NCBI GenBank assembly: GCA_951813065.1
Contig: CATOTH010000010.1
Span: 124,001 to 188,000, forward strand
From: an uncultured Bryobacterales bacterium
GTDB taxonomy: Bacteria; Acidobacteriota; Terriglobia; Bryobacterales; UBA6623
Direction: 5' to 3'
Length of the DNA stretch: 64,000 nucleotides
The notes under the pieces are model-generated. The model searched no databases and was not told the DNA's origin. It saw nothing but the letters and a program-made list of their open reading frames with translations. The translations under genes were made by a program, and so were the position numbers. This document shows, in pieces, positions 8,977-18,615 of this stretch; the first letter of the stretch is position 1; each line of letters begins with the position of its first letter.

Positions 8977-9159
8977 ATAATAACTGGAAAGATTGCAAGT
9001 CGGATCGCGTGAGGATCAGCGTGCTGCGGGCAGCGGTCTTGCTCTGGCGCCGTAACCGGGTTGGTCCGGCACCGCTAGCGATCCGTCACAGTTGACGCAG
9101 GTGCAAAGCGTAGAACGGCCCGGTGTTCTGCACCCAACGCCATCTCGGTCAGGGAGGCC

Positions 9160-9648
9160 CTAGCGTTTGCACACCAGGACAATCATCAGCAGACGCACGT
9201 ACGCATGCCAGAGCACTCTATTGCAAGGGAATGGATGCCGGTTGCTCAGGCGCCAGCCCACCATGCGAGCTAGCAACAGCACCCAACTGCGGATGTCCGT
9301 CCCGAAGGGCTTGCCTCGTTCCGCCAGGGGCAGCAGCTGGCGGCGCTCGAGGAACGCCCCGATCATTGTCCGCTCGTCCGTGCTCCGCAAACCCTCCGCC
9401 GGCGTCTCCGGCGCGTCCCGCGCTTGGCGCGTCAGGCTGAACACCTGCCACGTGATCGCGTCGAACGCTAGGCAGTTCACCAGCGCGTCCGCCCCCGCAG
9501 TCGCCGGTGTCCTCGATCCGCGTCTCCGTCTTCGGCACCCGGAATTACTCCTCGATCCCCCTGTGCGCCTCGTACCAGCCCACGATCCGCTCCGTCCACC
9601 CCTCCGTCGGCTCTCCTCGCTCGACACCAGCAGCCGCTCCAATGGCTC
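9160..9648 (-). mobile_element. Remnant of an IS4/Tn5-type transposase, frameshifted
   Basis: Reading the minus strand and switching frames gives a continuous IS4-like C-terminal half: EPLERLLVSSEE in one frame, then GWTERIVGWYEAHRGIEE in a second, then PKTETRIEDTGD in a third. The first frame resumes with DALVNCLAFDAITWQVFSLT and a C-terminal VLLLARMVGW segment. The VGWYEA-RGIEE segment matches the region of the catalytic glutamate in this family. Two frameshifts and the loss of the N-terminal half make it inactive. Its upstream side joins directly to a fragment of another gene (9649-9924). I could not define terminal inverted repeats. Confidence 0.6.
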
Positions 9649-9924
9649 TTGCCGTGGCTGCGGCTCGGTCCCCATGACCGCCATGCATTCCGACTGCGTC
9701 ACCTCGTGTTTGCCTAGCCAAAACCTCCGGCCAATCCGCATCCGCGCCGGCTCCAAACCCAAGGATTTCGGGGGGACCGCCGAACCTATCAGGAACTCCC
9801 GCGCCGGGACCCACGCGACCTGCATTCCGTCGAACACCCGCGATTCCCCTACCCGGGGTTGCGCTGTGGCGCTGCTCACTAAGGCGACCGCACTAAACCA
9901 GACAATTAACGAAACACGTGTCAT
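9649..9924 (-). pseudogene. N-terminal fragment of a formylglycine-generating-enzyme-type protein
   Basis: The frame begins with a signal peptide (cleavage near SSATAQ) and then GMQVAWVPAREFLIGS, followed by RRFWLGKHEVTQSECMAVMG. This is the characteristic start of the FGE-sulfatase domain (PF03781): a modified GMxFVWVPxGxFxMGS, then FWLGKYEVTQ. After about 90 residues it runs into the transposase remnant, so the catalytic part is absent. Enzymes with this domain activate sulfatases or modify other proteins; two sulfatases occur in the window. The exact junction near 9648 is my estimate. Confidence 0.6.
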
Positions 9925-10359
9925 GAGCTGAAGGCGATCAATTGAGTTGCTAAGGTGCGACTGGCCGGCACCTACTGATTTGTCCCGTCAGGTGCCGGAA
10001 TCTTGGTGCGGGTGACTTCCGCCTCCAGCGGGCGCACAATCACTCTGGCGTCTCCGGCTTCAACGCCGTAGGCAGCCTTGCAAGTTGCTACTTCGGAGGT
10101 CCTCGATCCAGGCCTCTTGTAAGGTTGATGGAAGGTCATCTGTGGACCGCGTCGCACGGCGGTTCCGAGAATCTCACGAGCCCCCACGAGCAGATGCGCA
10201 TGGTTGGGGTTCCGGCAGGTGGGGGTGATTCGGATCTGCTGCTCTCCGTGCAGCCAGCCTTCGTTGCTCCCGCGCCGTGGCCAAGTGTCGCTATGAGCTG
10301 GGCCGGGCCGGGCATAATACGCTTCTCGCTCTACCTCCCGGATCGCTTACAATGCGGGC
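9925..10359. other. Intergenic region, nothing clear
   Basis: A minus-strand frame (9972-10187) ends in ARVIVRPLEAEVTRTK, which looks protein-like, but no family or start could be assigned. The rest shows no gene, repeat or RNA that I can support. Confidence 0.35.
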
Positions 10360-11019
10360 ATGGCCGGGGCGACGCCACTTCGCGAGTTGGCCGCCGGGGC
10401 CGGAGGCGAGACCCGGGCCCAGCGGCTCTACCGCGCGGACTTCTGGTCCTGGACGCGTGAGCAGGCGGACGCGGTGCGGCGGCGGGACGCCGACGCGATC
10501 GACTGGGAGAACGTGATCGAGGAGATCGAGACCTTGGGGCGAAGCGAAGAGCATTCCTGGACCTCGTACTGTAAGAACGTCATCTCGCACCTGCTAAAGA
10601 TCGAGTACAGCGCTGCGCGAGAAAGCGTCCGCCACTGGAGGGGCGAGATCGAGGCGTGGCGTGACGACATGTTTGGCGTGCTCTCCGGCAATCCGGGTAT
10701 GAAGCACCGGATCCCCGACCTGCTCGCCAAGGCGTGGATGCTTGGCCGGAAGGACGCCGTCAGGGAGCTGACTAGGCACGATGCTCCGCGTGATGCGGCG
10801 GCCGAGAAGAGCTTGCGCCGCAACTGGCGGCTCCGGCTGCCGGTCGAGTGTCCTTACGCCCTTGAGGCCATCGCCGGCTACGACCCATACGACAAGGATG
10901 CCGAGCCGCGCGACGACGTCTGGCCCGCGCCGGTGGCGCGAACTCTGAACGAGGAGCTGGGGACGGACTACCCCGTCCGATTCCGCGAAGTGGAACGCGA
11001 ACCCGGACAGTTGCGCTGA
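10360..11019 (+). CDS. DUF29 domain-containing protein
   Basis: A 219-residue soluble protein matching the DUF29 family: LYRADFWSWTREQADAVRR, then WENVIEEIETLGRSEEHS, then a helical block HLLKIEYSAARESVRHWRGEI. DUF29 proteins are common in cyanobacteria and other environmental bacteria, often near mobile or toxin-antitoxin genes, and have no established function. The family is usually 140-160 residues. The extra C-terminus here (about residues 155-219) includes RRNWRLRLPVECPYALE and an acidic tail, and may be lineage-specific. The ATG at 10360 has no strong ribosome-binding site; a start at a nearby downstream codon is possible. Confidence 0.8.
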   Translation: MAGATPLRELAAGAGGETRAQRLYRADFWSWTREQADAVRRRDADAIDWENVIEEIETLGRSEEHSWTSYCKNVISHLLKIEYSAARESVRHWRGEIEAWRDDMFGVLSGNPGMKHRIPDLLAKAWMLGRKDAVRELTRHDAPRDAAAEKSLRRNWRLRLPVECPYALEAIAGYDPYDKDAEPRDDVWPAPVARTLNEELGTDYPVRFREVEREPGQLR

Positions 11020-11044
11020 GTGGCCTCTCCGCGGGGGGTGCCGG

Positions 11045-11830
11045 GAATTTAAATCTTGCAGTCGCAGTCGCTTTGGCGGCGGGGGTCCGCGCCGAGTTGC
11101 CCCGTGTCGGCCCACAGGGCCTTGTCGGCCAGGTAGCTGAGCGTCCAGAACCAGACCTCGGGGCCTTGCCCTCATCGTGGGAGGACCCCCAGCCTTCGGC
11201 CTGGTGGCCGTCTTGCGCTTGACTGCCATCGTGAAGTCGTCGAGCAGGCGGTGCTTTGACCTGGTGGCGGCGGAGATTCGGGGTCTCTGGGTCGCAGTGA
11301 GGGGGTGGGGTGCGGACATCGCTCCCAGCTTAGGGCGGGCTACAGGCAGTTCCAGCCCGTGGGCGGGGCGGACGGAACCCTCGTGAGGTGGGTAGCCGTC
11401 CACACTGCCGCGGCGGATCCAAGCACTCAGAGCAGCCTGCGTCCGGACGGTGAGGAACCGGTGTGCTCGAGCGTTTCCGGCTGAAGTTGCTGGCCCTTCT
11501 TCGATGCCTGCCGACGCAGGCTCTCGTACGTGGTCCAGATCGCCTCCCGGGTCTTGAGCAGCGCGCAGGCCTGCCTCGCGGCCGCCACGCCAGCCGCATC
11601 CACCACCTACACATCCTACGAACCGATCCTGCCGGCACGCCGCAGCGTCCCGACTGTCGCCAGCAGGTCAAACGGCTGCCCCTCGGCCGTCTCCAACCAC
11701 CAGCGTCCCCGTATTGAGTCGAACGGTCACGAGCCCGCTCGCCTGCACCACTTGCCGTAGGCCCCGCACCGTCGAATAGCCCCGGTCGGCAGTAGGTAAT
11801 CGCTGGACTCGATCGGATTCTGCACACGAA
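11045..11830 (-). pseudogene. Multiply broken remnant of an unidentified gene
   Basis: The minus strand reads as protein only if stops are skipped and frames switched. Segments include RGRWWLETAEGQPFDLLATV, then VVDAAGVAAARQACALLKTR with EAIWTTYESLRRQASKKGQQ, and a C-terminal EVWFWTLSYLADKALWADTG ending in RRQSDCDCKI and stop at about 11050. At least three in-frame stops and two frameshifts separate these pieces. I do not recognise the family with certainty; a transposase is possible because the neighbouring DNA is also insertion-sequence debris. The stated limits are approximate. Confidence 0.4.
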
Positions 11831-12197
11831 GCGCTCCCGGTTGCCCACCCCCTCCGTCTCGGTGAACTGGTTGAAGGTGAAGCCGCGCCGCAGCAGCCGG
11901 AAGGCCGCCAGGGCCCTCAAGAGATATGGACCCGGGCTCGACATTGCAGCCACCAAGAGCATCGTTTCACCTCCTGTTGGAGTCGCTGCGTATTGACGAG
12001 CGATTCTTGCCAACGGCGTGGCAGAAGGGTGTCCGGGGTGGCCCTCCTCATAGGGCCGCATTCAGGAATCTGTCGGTGCGCGGCGTGAGCACGGTTGCGA
12101 GGAGTGCTCCCAACTCCTCGAATCTGGCACAGGGTCGACCAATTGCCGACTCCTGGCGGGAGGACGGCCCAAGACACGGAAGCTAGAATCGTGCCAT
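11831..12197. other. Non-coding stretch before the beta-helix gene
   Basis: On the minus strand a short protein-like piece (RRGFTFNQFTETEGVGN) near 11850-11910 may be the upstream end of the neighbouring broken gene. Otherwise nothing is recognisable. The promoter of the plus-strand gene at 12198 should lie here. Confidence 0.3.
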
Positions 12198-14141
12198 ATG
12201 CGCACGCTACTGCCCTTGCTTTGCCTGCTTGGGGTCACCGCCCATGCCCAGGACACCACCCAGGCGGGCCGCTTTACCGTCGAGCATCCGACACTCCACA
12301 ATCTCGGCTTCGAATGGCCCATCTCCGGCGACGACAACCGCAACGCCTCCGTCGCCGTTGAATTCCGCAAGGTGGGCGACTCTTCCTGGCGCGAGGCCCT
12401 TCCACTGGTCCGCATCGGCGGCGAGCGTGTCTTCCGCAATCGCGAGCATCTCGACTACACCGTGCCCGATGGTTTCGCGGGCAGCATCCTCAATCTCGAT
12501 TCCGGAACCGAATATGAATGCCGTTTTACGCTTAGGGATCCCGACGGCACAATCGGTGACATCACGCAAACCGTTCGGGTCAATACCCGGTCCGAGCCAC
12601 AACCGTACGAGGGCGGCAATGTCCGCCACGTCTATCCCCCGTATCACGACGGGGAGAAGGAGGAACCGAGCTTCACGAGCCTGCTGCAGGCCTACTACGG
12701 CGCCGGGCTCGGCGACTGGAGCGTCGTGTGGGAGCGCCCCGTCGAACCCGGTGACACGATCCTGGTACACGCTGGGCTCTACCGGAATGACCGGCTCAAC
12801 TATGTCGATCCCATGATGACGCCATTTGACGGTACGAACTGGCTGACCATCAAGGCAACGGCGGAACGGCCGATCACGATCCGGGCCGCCGGGGACGGGG
12901 ATGTCGTCTTCGACGGGGCCGGCAACCACCGGCTCTTTGACGTCACGGCCTCAGCGCACCACATCTTCGACGGAATCACGTTTCGCAACACGGACGTCGC
13001 GATCTTCGCCGGATTCAAGAACGTAACGGGAGCGGTCGGCCTGACTGTCAGGAACTGCCGTTTCGAAGATATTGGCTTCGGCGTCTGGACCGAGTACGAA
13101 GGGTCGAGCGACTTCTACATCGCCGACAACGTCTTTCTGGGCCGGGCTGAGCAACGCAACCTGCTCGTAGGGTGGACCGGTCCGCTCTGGCGCAGTGCGG
13201 GCCCCTACGGCTCCCACGAGGTCCGCAGCTACTACGCCGTGAAGGTTTACGGCCCCGGCCACGTGATCGCCCATAACGCCGTCGCCTACTTCCACGACGG
13301 AATCGGTATATCGACCTACGGCACTCCAGAGTCCGATCCCCACCGGCGCGCCTCGTCGATCGACATCTACAACAACGACATCCACCTGTCCGGCGACGAT
13401 TTCATCGAGACCGATGGCGGCGTCCACAACATCCGGGTCTACAACAACCGCGGCGTCAACGCCGCGCATGGCGGCTACAGCGCGCAGCCCGTCTTCGGGG
13501 GCCCGGCCTACTTCATCCGCAATCTGCTCTACCACGTCCCAAGCGGCGTTGCGTTCAAGTTCTCAGCCAAGGCAGCGGGACTGTTCGCGTACCACAACAC
13601 GATCATCGGCGAGCAGGTGGCGGGCGATACCACGTCGAACATGCACTACCGCAATAACCTCTTCTTGGGTCGGGACACACCGGATCGCGGAGTAATGAGG
13701 TGGTCAAACGCCACCACGGCGTACAGCTCGGATTACAACGGCTTCCGCCCCAATCGCGGTGTCGCCGCGCAATATCGCTGGCTCGCCCCTCGCGAGGGCG
13801 CGGCGCAGGGCTCGCAAGGAGCGGCACAGTCCCAGGTGTTTGCCACTCTTGCGGAATTCAGGACCGCCACCGGCCAGGAGGAGCACGGAATCGAGATCGA
13901 TTTCGACATCTTCGAGGACATGGCGCCTCCCGATCCGTCGAAGCGCCACGCCGTCTACCACGCCAAGGACCTGAACTTCCGGCTCAGGCCTGGAGGCAAG
14001 GCTGTCGATGCCGGGGTCCGTATTCCCACCGTCAATGATCAATTCACCGGAGATGCCCCGGATCTGGGCGCTCTCGAAGTGGGTCGGCCGCTTCCTCGAT
14101 ACGGACCACGGTGGCTTGAAGCCGATCCCTTCTATCAGTAG
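12198..14141 (+). CDS. Secreted right-handed beta-helix repeat protein
   Basis: A 647-residue protein with a clear Sec signal peptide (cleavage after LGVTAHAQ). Residues about 25-130 resemble a fibronectin-type beta-sandwich (FEWPISGDDNRNASVAVEFR, then LDSGTEYECRFTL). From about residue 170 there are parallel beta-helix (PbH1) repeats with strands such as DGITFRNTDVAIFAG, LTVRNCRFEDIGFGVW and HDGIGISTYG, as in polysaccharide lyases and glycan-binding proteins. The C-terminus has LNFRLRPGGKAVDAGVRIPT and DAPDLGALEV, the usual ending of PbH1 right-handed parallel beta-helix proteins. It probably acts on or binds extracellular polysaccharide; the substrate is unknown. Confidence 0.85.
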   Translation: MRTLLPLLCLLGVTAHAQDTTQAGRFTVEHPTLHNLGFEWPISGDDNRNASVAVEFRKVGDSSWREALPLVRIGGERVFRNREHLDYTVPDGFAGSILNLDSGTEYECRFTLRDPDGTIGDITQTVRVNTRSEPQPYEGGNVRHVYPPYHDGEKEEPSFTSLLQAYYGAGLGDWSVVWERPVEPGDTILVHAGLYRNDRLNYVDPMMTPFDGTNWLTIKATAERPITIRAAGDGDVVFDGAGNHRLFDVTASAHHIFDGITFRNTDVAIFAGFKNVTGAVGLTVRNCRFEDIGFGVWTEYEGSSDFYIADNVFLGRAEQRNLLVGWTGPLWRSAGPYGSHEVRSYYAVKVYGPGHVIAHNAVAYFHDGIGISTYGTPESDPHRRASSIDIYNNDIHLSGDDFIETDGGVHNIRVYNNRGVNAAHGGYSAQPVFGGPAYFIRNLLYHVPSGVAFKFSAKAAGLFAYHNTIIGEQVAGDTTSNMHYRNNLFLGRDTPDRGVMRWSNATTAYSSDYNGFRPNRGVAAQYRWLAPREGAAQGSQGAAQSQVFATLAEFRTATGQEEHGIEIDFDIFEDMAPPDPSKRHAVYHAKDLNFRLRPGGKAVDAGVRIPTVNDQFTGDAPDLGALEVGRPLPRYGPRWLEADPFYQ

Positions 14142-14169
14142 GCCTCGCTTTTCCGAAGCAAGTCTGCAG

Positions 14170-15018
14170 TCAGGATGCGTGCGCAGCAAGGAACGCACGG
14201 AGATGTTCCGTCAGGATCGCCGGCTGGTCGATTGGGATGAGGGTCCGGCTGTCGTCGACCCACACCAGTTGCGAGTTCTCGAAATGCGCCGCCAGGCGTT
14301 TCGCATGGGCGGGCGGCATCAGCTTGTCCTCGCGTGCCCAGACGATGAGGGTCGGCCCTTGGAACGATCGCTGTTGCTCGGCCCACTGAAGGAGTAGCTT
14401 CTTCGTCGGGACGCTTCGAAGATACTTGGTCAGGTCGCGACGGACCATTGGGTCGTGGCACGCGGGGTGGATCCAGCTCAAGAATTGGTTGTTCGGAACC
14501 CGCTTCTTCGACATGCCGCCGAACGTGAAAGGAAGATGACGGAGCCAACGAGGACGCAAAAGTTGGACAGACAGGAACGTACCGCCTGGCAGGATTGCGT
14601 TGAGGCAAAGCAGCCGTCCGGGGAGGCCGGGCGGGTAGTTGTCGAAGGCTTCGCAAGAAACCAGGACGAGATTCGCGACACGATCGGACCCTCCCGGACT
14701 GATGGCCAGTTGTGCGCCGCCCCAGTCGTTGCACACCAGCGTGACGTTGTGCAGGTCGAGTTCCACGAGGAACTCCGCCAGCATGGTCGCGATTGACTGT
14801 AGGGAGAGGTCGGCGTCATCGGGCATTGGCGTTCGGTGTGCTCCGAAGGGCAGCACCGGAACGATGCAGCGGTAATGATCCCGTAGACCGTCAACGACCT
14901 CGTCCCACAGGGTCTGGTTCATGAGCACCCCATGCAGGAAAACGATCACCGGTCCATCGCCAGCGGTGTCCGAGTACATCAGACCCGCCGTTGTCGGTCC
15001 CTCAGGCTGCATCCGCAT
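14170..15018 (-). CDS. Alpha/beta-fold hydrolase
   Basis: A 282-residue soluble enzyme of the alpha/beta-hydrolase superfamily. The oxyanion-hole HG is in VIVFLHGVL. The nucleophile elbow is CNDWGG with Asp98, which places it nearer haloalkane-dehalogenase or epoxide-hydrolase relatives than serine esterases. A second acid may be the Asp in WAREDKLMP. The position where the catalytic histidine is expected (DSRTLIPIDQP) contains no His, so either another residue serves or the reaction differs from hydrolysis. The ATG at 15018 is the only good start. It is convergent with the beta-helix gene, 28 bases away. Confidence 0.8.
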   Translation of the reverse strand: MRMQPEGPTTAGLMYSDTAGDGPVIVFLHGVLMNQTLWDEVVDGLRDHYRCIVPVLPFGAHRTPMPDDADLSLQSIATMLAEFLVELDLHNVTLVCNDWGGAQLAISPGGSDRVANLVLVSCEAFDNYPPGLPGRLLCLNAILPGGTFLSVQLLRPRWLRHLPFTFGGMSKKRVPNNQFLSWIHPACHDPMVRRDLTKYLRSVPTKKLLLQWAEQQRSFQGPTLIVWAREDKLMPPAHAKRLAAHFENSQLVWVDDSRTLIPIDQPAILTEHLRAFLAAHAS

Positions 15019-15054
15019 ACCTATTGTCGACGCGGGTTTGCCCTGGATGCCGTG

Positions 15055-15402
15055 TCAGGAAAGGGACGGTCCCGGCATGCGTCGATACACCAATGCGTTG
15101 CCATCCTTGCCGCAGATCTCGCTGACGCCCGCTTCACGCAAGCAGAACGCGGCCTGTTGCCCGAGGCGGTGCGACGACCTCATGGCCCTTGCAATGTCGT
15201 TAGTGATAAACCGCTCGGCGTCGACCATGGCGAACAGGTCGGCCATTGACGCGCTGGAATGGGTGGCGACGACATCCACGATCCGGCGGTCCAGGCTGAC
15301 CCAGTTGCGCCGCCGCCGCTTCCGGCTCTCGCTGACTGCTCGAACCTCTTCTTCGACCGTAATCACGACCTCGAGGGTCAGGTTGGGATGCGCGAGCAGC
15401 AC
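15055..15402 (-). CDS. Partial protein with a C-terminal winged-helix-like domain
   Basis: The open frame starts abruptly: reading upstream from the GTG at 15402, protein-like sequence (TGSSTLVSIP) continues to a stop at 15471 without a good start codon. The visible part has a beta hairpin (PNLTLEVVITVEEEVR), a basic stretch (SRKRRRRNW), then a helical domain with TNDIARAMRSSHRLGQQAAF and CLREAGVSEICGKDGNALVY. That end resembles the recognition helix and wing of a winged helix. I think this is the C-terminal part of a longer, widespread family whose N-terminus has been lost or lies in another frame. It lies 98 bases downstream of the SNF2 gene on the same strand, so it may once have been its partner. 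Confidence 0.45.
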   Translation of the reverse strand: MLLAHPNLTLEVVITVEEEVRAVSESRKRRRRNWVSLDRRIVDVVATHSSASMADLFAMVDAERFITNDIARAMRSSHRLGQQAAFCLREAGVSEICGKDGNALVYRRMPGPSLS

Positions 15403-15499
15403 GGGGATGCTGACGAGCGTCGAGGATCCGGTTGGCTGTGCAGGCCTCGGTTCCTCAATGGCCGCAAGCTAGGTCATGTGGCATCACTTGGGTTGTCGC

Positions 15500-17980
15500 T
15501 TAGGACGTGCCAGAGAGCTTCCGCAGAAGGCCACCCACCGCGTGCTCGATCCGTGCCGCATCCATGCCCTCAGGCAAGGGGATGGCCATCACCCGTCGGC
15601 TTGTTTGCGGATCTGTGTGAACCAGGCCTGCCAAGAGTCCATTCCCCCGGGGCGGCATCTCCTCCGGAACCTGTCGTTCCGACTGCCCGGCAGCTGGGGC
15701 CGGCGCAGTGGCAAACGCCTCCATGAATCTCACTCCGGCCTCAAGAAGCCCTGCCACGGCCGTTTCCATCTCGGAAGCCGGGGACGGGCCCGACGGGCTC
15801 GGCTCGGCTGCCGGTAGCCGCGTGGCCGCGGAAGTCGTGGGCGGACGAGTTTCTCCGGGGGGAACCGGTTCGGGTGTAGCGGGTGTGCCTGCCGGGCTGT
15901 CCTCGATCTCAGCGGCTTCGAGAGGCGCATCTGGACGGGGCTCCGACTCCGTCTCGGTGTCGGCCGTTAGTGCCGGGACGTCGTCCACAATCTCCTCGAC
16001 GACCTTGAGCATGGTCGAGCGACCGAGATTCTCGAAGCTGACCTCGTCGGCGGTTGCATCGAAGAGACCAGAGAAGAGCGCCTTCTTGAGTTGCATCGTT
16101 TCCCAGACCCGTTCTTCAATGCTGTCCTCGGTGAGCATGTGAATCACTTGGACGGGATTGGCTTGTCCCATGCGGTGGACCCGCCCGATGCGCTGCTCCA
16201 GCCGTGCCGGATTCCACGGGGGCTCGAAGTTGATCACCGCCGATGCGGACTGCAGGTTCAGACCGACGCCGCCTGCATCGGTGGAGAGGAACACCCTGCA
16301 ATTCGAGTCCGTGCGGAAACGGTCCATCAGCTCGCCCCGCTTGGGTGTGGGGACGCCCCCGTGCAACGACACGAATTCAATCCCGAGCTTTGACAGTTCC
16401 GTTGCTGCCAAGCGGGTCATTCGCTCGTACTCGCTGAAGACAACGGTCTTTCTCCCTTCCTCGATAGCGAGTTCGCGGATGATCTCCCTGAACTCGTCCA
16501 GCTTCGGGGAGTGGTTGGTCTCCTTGTCGAAAAGGAACGTCGAGTTGCATAGCATCCGCATGTTTTGCAGGCAGCAGGTGATCCGTCGGAAATCCACTTC
16601 CGATAGCCATCCCTGCCGCTTCCACTTGTGCATGAGCCGGCCCAGGATCTCGTTCTGCTCCCAGTACGGCTCAGCTTGCTGCTTGGTCAACGGCACTCTG
16701 AACGTCTGGTCGGTTCGCTCCGGGAGTTGCTTGAGAACCTCGTCGCGTTTTCGACGCAACAGAATCGGCTTCAACTGCTCGTGAATCCGCTTCAATCCCC
16801 GGTAGCCAAGCAGCTTGCCTGTGTCACTCGTCTCGACATGCTCGTGCAGGAAACGGAAGGCAGGCCCCAGCACGCGTCCGTCCACGAACTCGACGACCGA
16901 ATACAGTTCTTCGATCTTGTTCTCGAGGGGAGTTCCGGTGAGCACGAAAGCATAGCGGCTCTTCAACTCCTTGACAGTGCGTGCCGTCTTGGTGGCCCAG
17001 TTCCGGATGCGCTGCGCCTCGTCGAGGATGATCAGGTCGGCACCCAGCGCCCGTAGCTCCTCAATGTCCCACCGGACGAGCTCGTAGTTGATCAAATTGA
17101 AGAACTTCGGGCTTGCGTATCTCTTCTTCCTGCGTTGCTTGTCGCCGTCAATAACCTGTACGGACAGATCGCTGAAACGTTCGATCTCGGTCCGCCACTG
17201 GTACTTCACGGAAGCGGGCGAGATCACCAGTACCCGCTCAATGCCGCTGCGCCGTTTCAGCAGCGCGGCTGCGGCGATGGCTTGGACAGTCTTGCCCAGC
17301 CCCATGTCATCGGCCAGCACGACGCGGCCCCGGCTCGCCGCGAACAGGACGCCTCGCAGCTGGTAAGGGAACAGCGAAACCTTGACCAAGCCGCGCAGGA
17401 TCCGCTTGCCATCCTCGATCTTCTTCAATTGCTCCCGCTCCCAAGCGAGACCCTTATCGAGTTCGTTGACGCGGTCTACATGGTCGAGGACGTCGCTGTA
17501 CACCACAGCAGCGCTGTCGGCTCGTCGCAACTCTCCCAGGACAGTCGCGAATTGGGCGTATTTCCCGCGCATCAGGACTCCCGAACTGTCGAAGTACTCG
17601 GCCGCGACGGATTTGAGCGAGGGCTCCGGGGTTTCCGGAAGTTTCAACTGCACATCAAGGCTCTCGCCGTATAGCAGGGACAGCGATGCCCTCTCTCGCT
17701 CGTATCGCTTGCGTTCCAGCTGGGAGCGGTAGCGTTTGCGCAGCCGCTCCAGGATGCTCTCGATGTGCTTGCACGTCCCCAGCGTGTTGCGGGAGAAGTC
17801 AGGGCAGGAGCAATAGTTGTCGAACAGGCCAGGGCCGCGCATCGCCACCCGGTACTCCTGCCCGCTGGTGGAAAGCAGATGATAATCGCCGAACGGCTTG
17901 CCCTTTGGCCTCGAGAGGATGCGCTTGATGGCCTCTTTCGCACGTTCCTGACGTGCGTGGATCTGTTCCTCGATCAGCAT
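15500..17980 (-). CDS. SNF2-family helicase with N-terminal SWIM zinc finger
   Basis: An 826-residue SNF2/SWI2 ATPase. The N-terminus holds a SWIM zinc-binding motif: Cys57-x-Cys59 and Cys70-x-His72 (CSCPDF and CKH). The motor follows: DMGLGKT at 225-231, ISPASVKYQW, DEAQ at 320-323, LTGTPLENK, LRRKRDEVL, then the second RecA domain with VVFSEYERM, STDAGGVGLNLQ and QRIGRVHRMGQ. The last 150 residues are Pro/Ala/Glu-rich and probably disordered, ending in a short hydrophobic helix. Proteins of this type remodel DNA-protein complexes; several bacterial defence systems contain SNF2 proteins, but no defence partner is visible here. The ATG at 17980 gives the full SWIM domain. Confidence 0.93.
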   Translation of the reverse strand: MLIEEQIHARQERAKEAIKRILSRPKGKPFGDYHLLSTSGQEYRVAMRGPGLFDNYCSCPDFSRNTLGTCKHIESILERLRKRYRSQLERKRYERERASLSLLYGESLDVQLKLPETPEPSLKSVAAEYFDSSGVLMRGKYAQFATVLGELRRADSAAVVYSDVLDHVDRVNELDKGLAWEREQLKKIEDGKRILRGLVKVSLFPYQLRGVLFAASRGRVVLADDMGLGKTVQAIAAAALLKRRSGIERVLVISPASVKYQWRTEIERFSDLSVQVIDGDKQRRKKRYASPKFFNLINYELVRWDIEELRALGADLIILDEAQRIRNWATKTARTVKELKSRYAFVLTGTPLENKIEELYSVVEFVDGRVLGPAFRFLHEHVETSDTGKLLGYRGLKRIHEQLKPILLRRKRDEVLKQLPERTDQTFRVPLTKQQAEPYWEQNEILGRLMHKWKRQGWLSEVDFRRITCCLQNMRMLCNSTFLFDKETNHSPKLDEFREIIRELAIEEGRKTVVFSEYERMTRLAATELSKLGIEFVSLHGGVPTPKRGELMDRFRTDSNCRVFLSTDAGGVGLNLQSASAVINFEPPWNPARLEQRIGRVHRMGQANPVQVIHMLTEDSIEERVWETMQLKKALFSGLFDATADEVSFENLGRSTMLKVVEEIVDDVPALTADTETESEPRPDAPLEAAEIEDSPAGTPATPEPVPPGETRPPTTSAATRLPAAEPSPSGPSPASEMETAVAGLLEAGVRFMEAFATAPAPAAGQSERQVPEEMPPRGNGLLAGLVHTDPQTSRRVMAIPLPEGMDAARIEHAVGGLLRKLSGTS

Positions 17981-18615
17981 TTCTGATTCTCCTCAAAGGG
18001 CGCAATATGGGTCGTGGATTTCCGTAAGCTCAGGCCAGAATTGCGAGATCCACCGGGACGCCGTGGTCGAAAGGCAACTGACCTGACCGGCACTTGATGC
18101 TTCGGAGGCCCTCCCGACAATAGGCGCCCAACCAACGAGCCGTGGAGTGCTGCGGCGGACGTGAGAACTGTTCGCGAGCGCGCTCGGGGACGGGTGGCTC
18201 CGGCCCGAGGTGGCATTGAGTGCGGACTCTGACACGGAGGAGGACTTTCGCGGAATTCTTGCCAATCAATGTTCGCCTGTGCCGACCCAAATTGGCCTGG
18301 AAGGATATGATCCACTGACGCAAAGGAGCGTGGCTGGCTAGCCCGAGCCGGACCTCAATTGTAGTGGAAGAGATCAGCTTCATCCTGATTGATCCACCCC
18401 GGAACCAGGCAAATTCAAAGTTCGGTACGGGGATCGGGTTAGGCGGGTAGGTAGGGCATTCTGAATTGCGCAGAAAGGCGACATTGTGCCCGATCACGGG
18501 ACGGCTGGGGCCAGAAGCAGAAACACGGCCTCCATACGCGCGCATTGAGGCGCAGCGGTGGTGGGCTCCACAGCGGGGGTGGGGCTGAGAGTCGGACGAA
18601 TCGGGCTGGGGGGAG
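17981..18615. other. Region between SNF2 gene and transposase, no gene recognised
   Basis: The minus-strand frames here (for example 18030-18545) have no recognisable domain and a composition typical of chance frames. One end of the insertion element must lie in this stretch, but I could not match terminal inverted repeats by eye. Confidence 0.35.
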
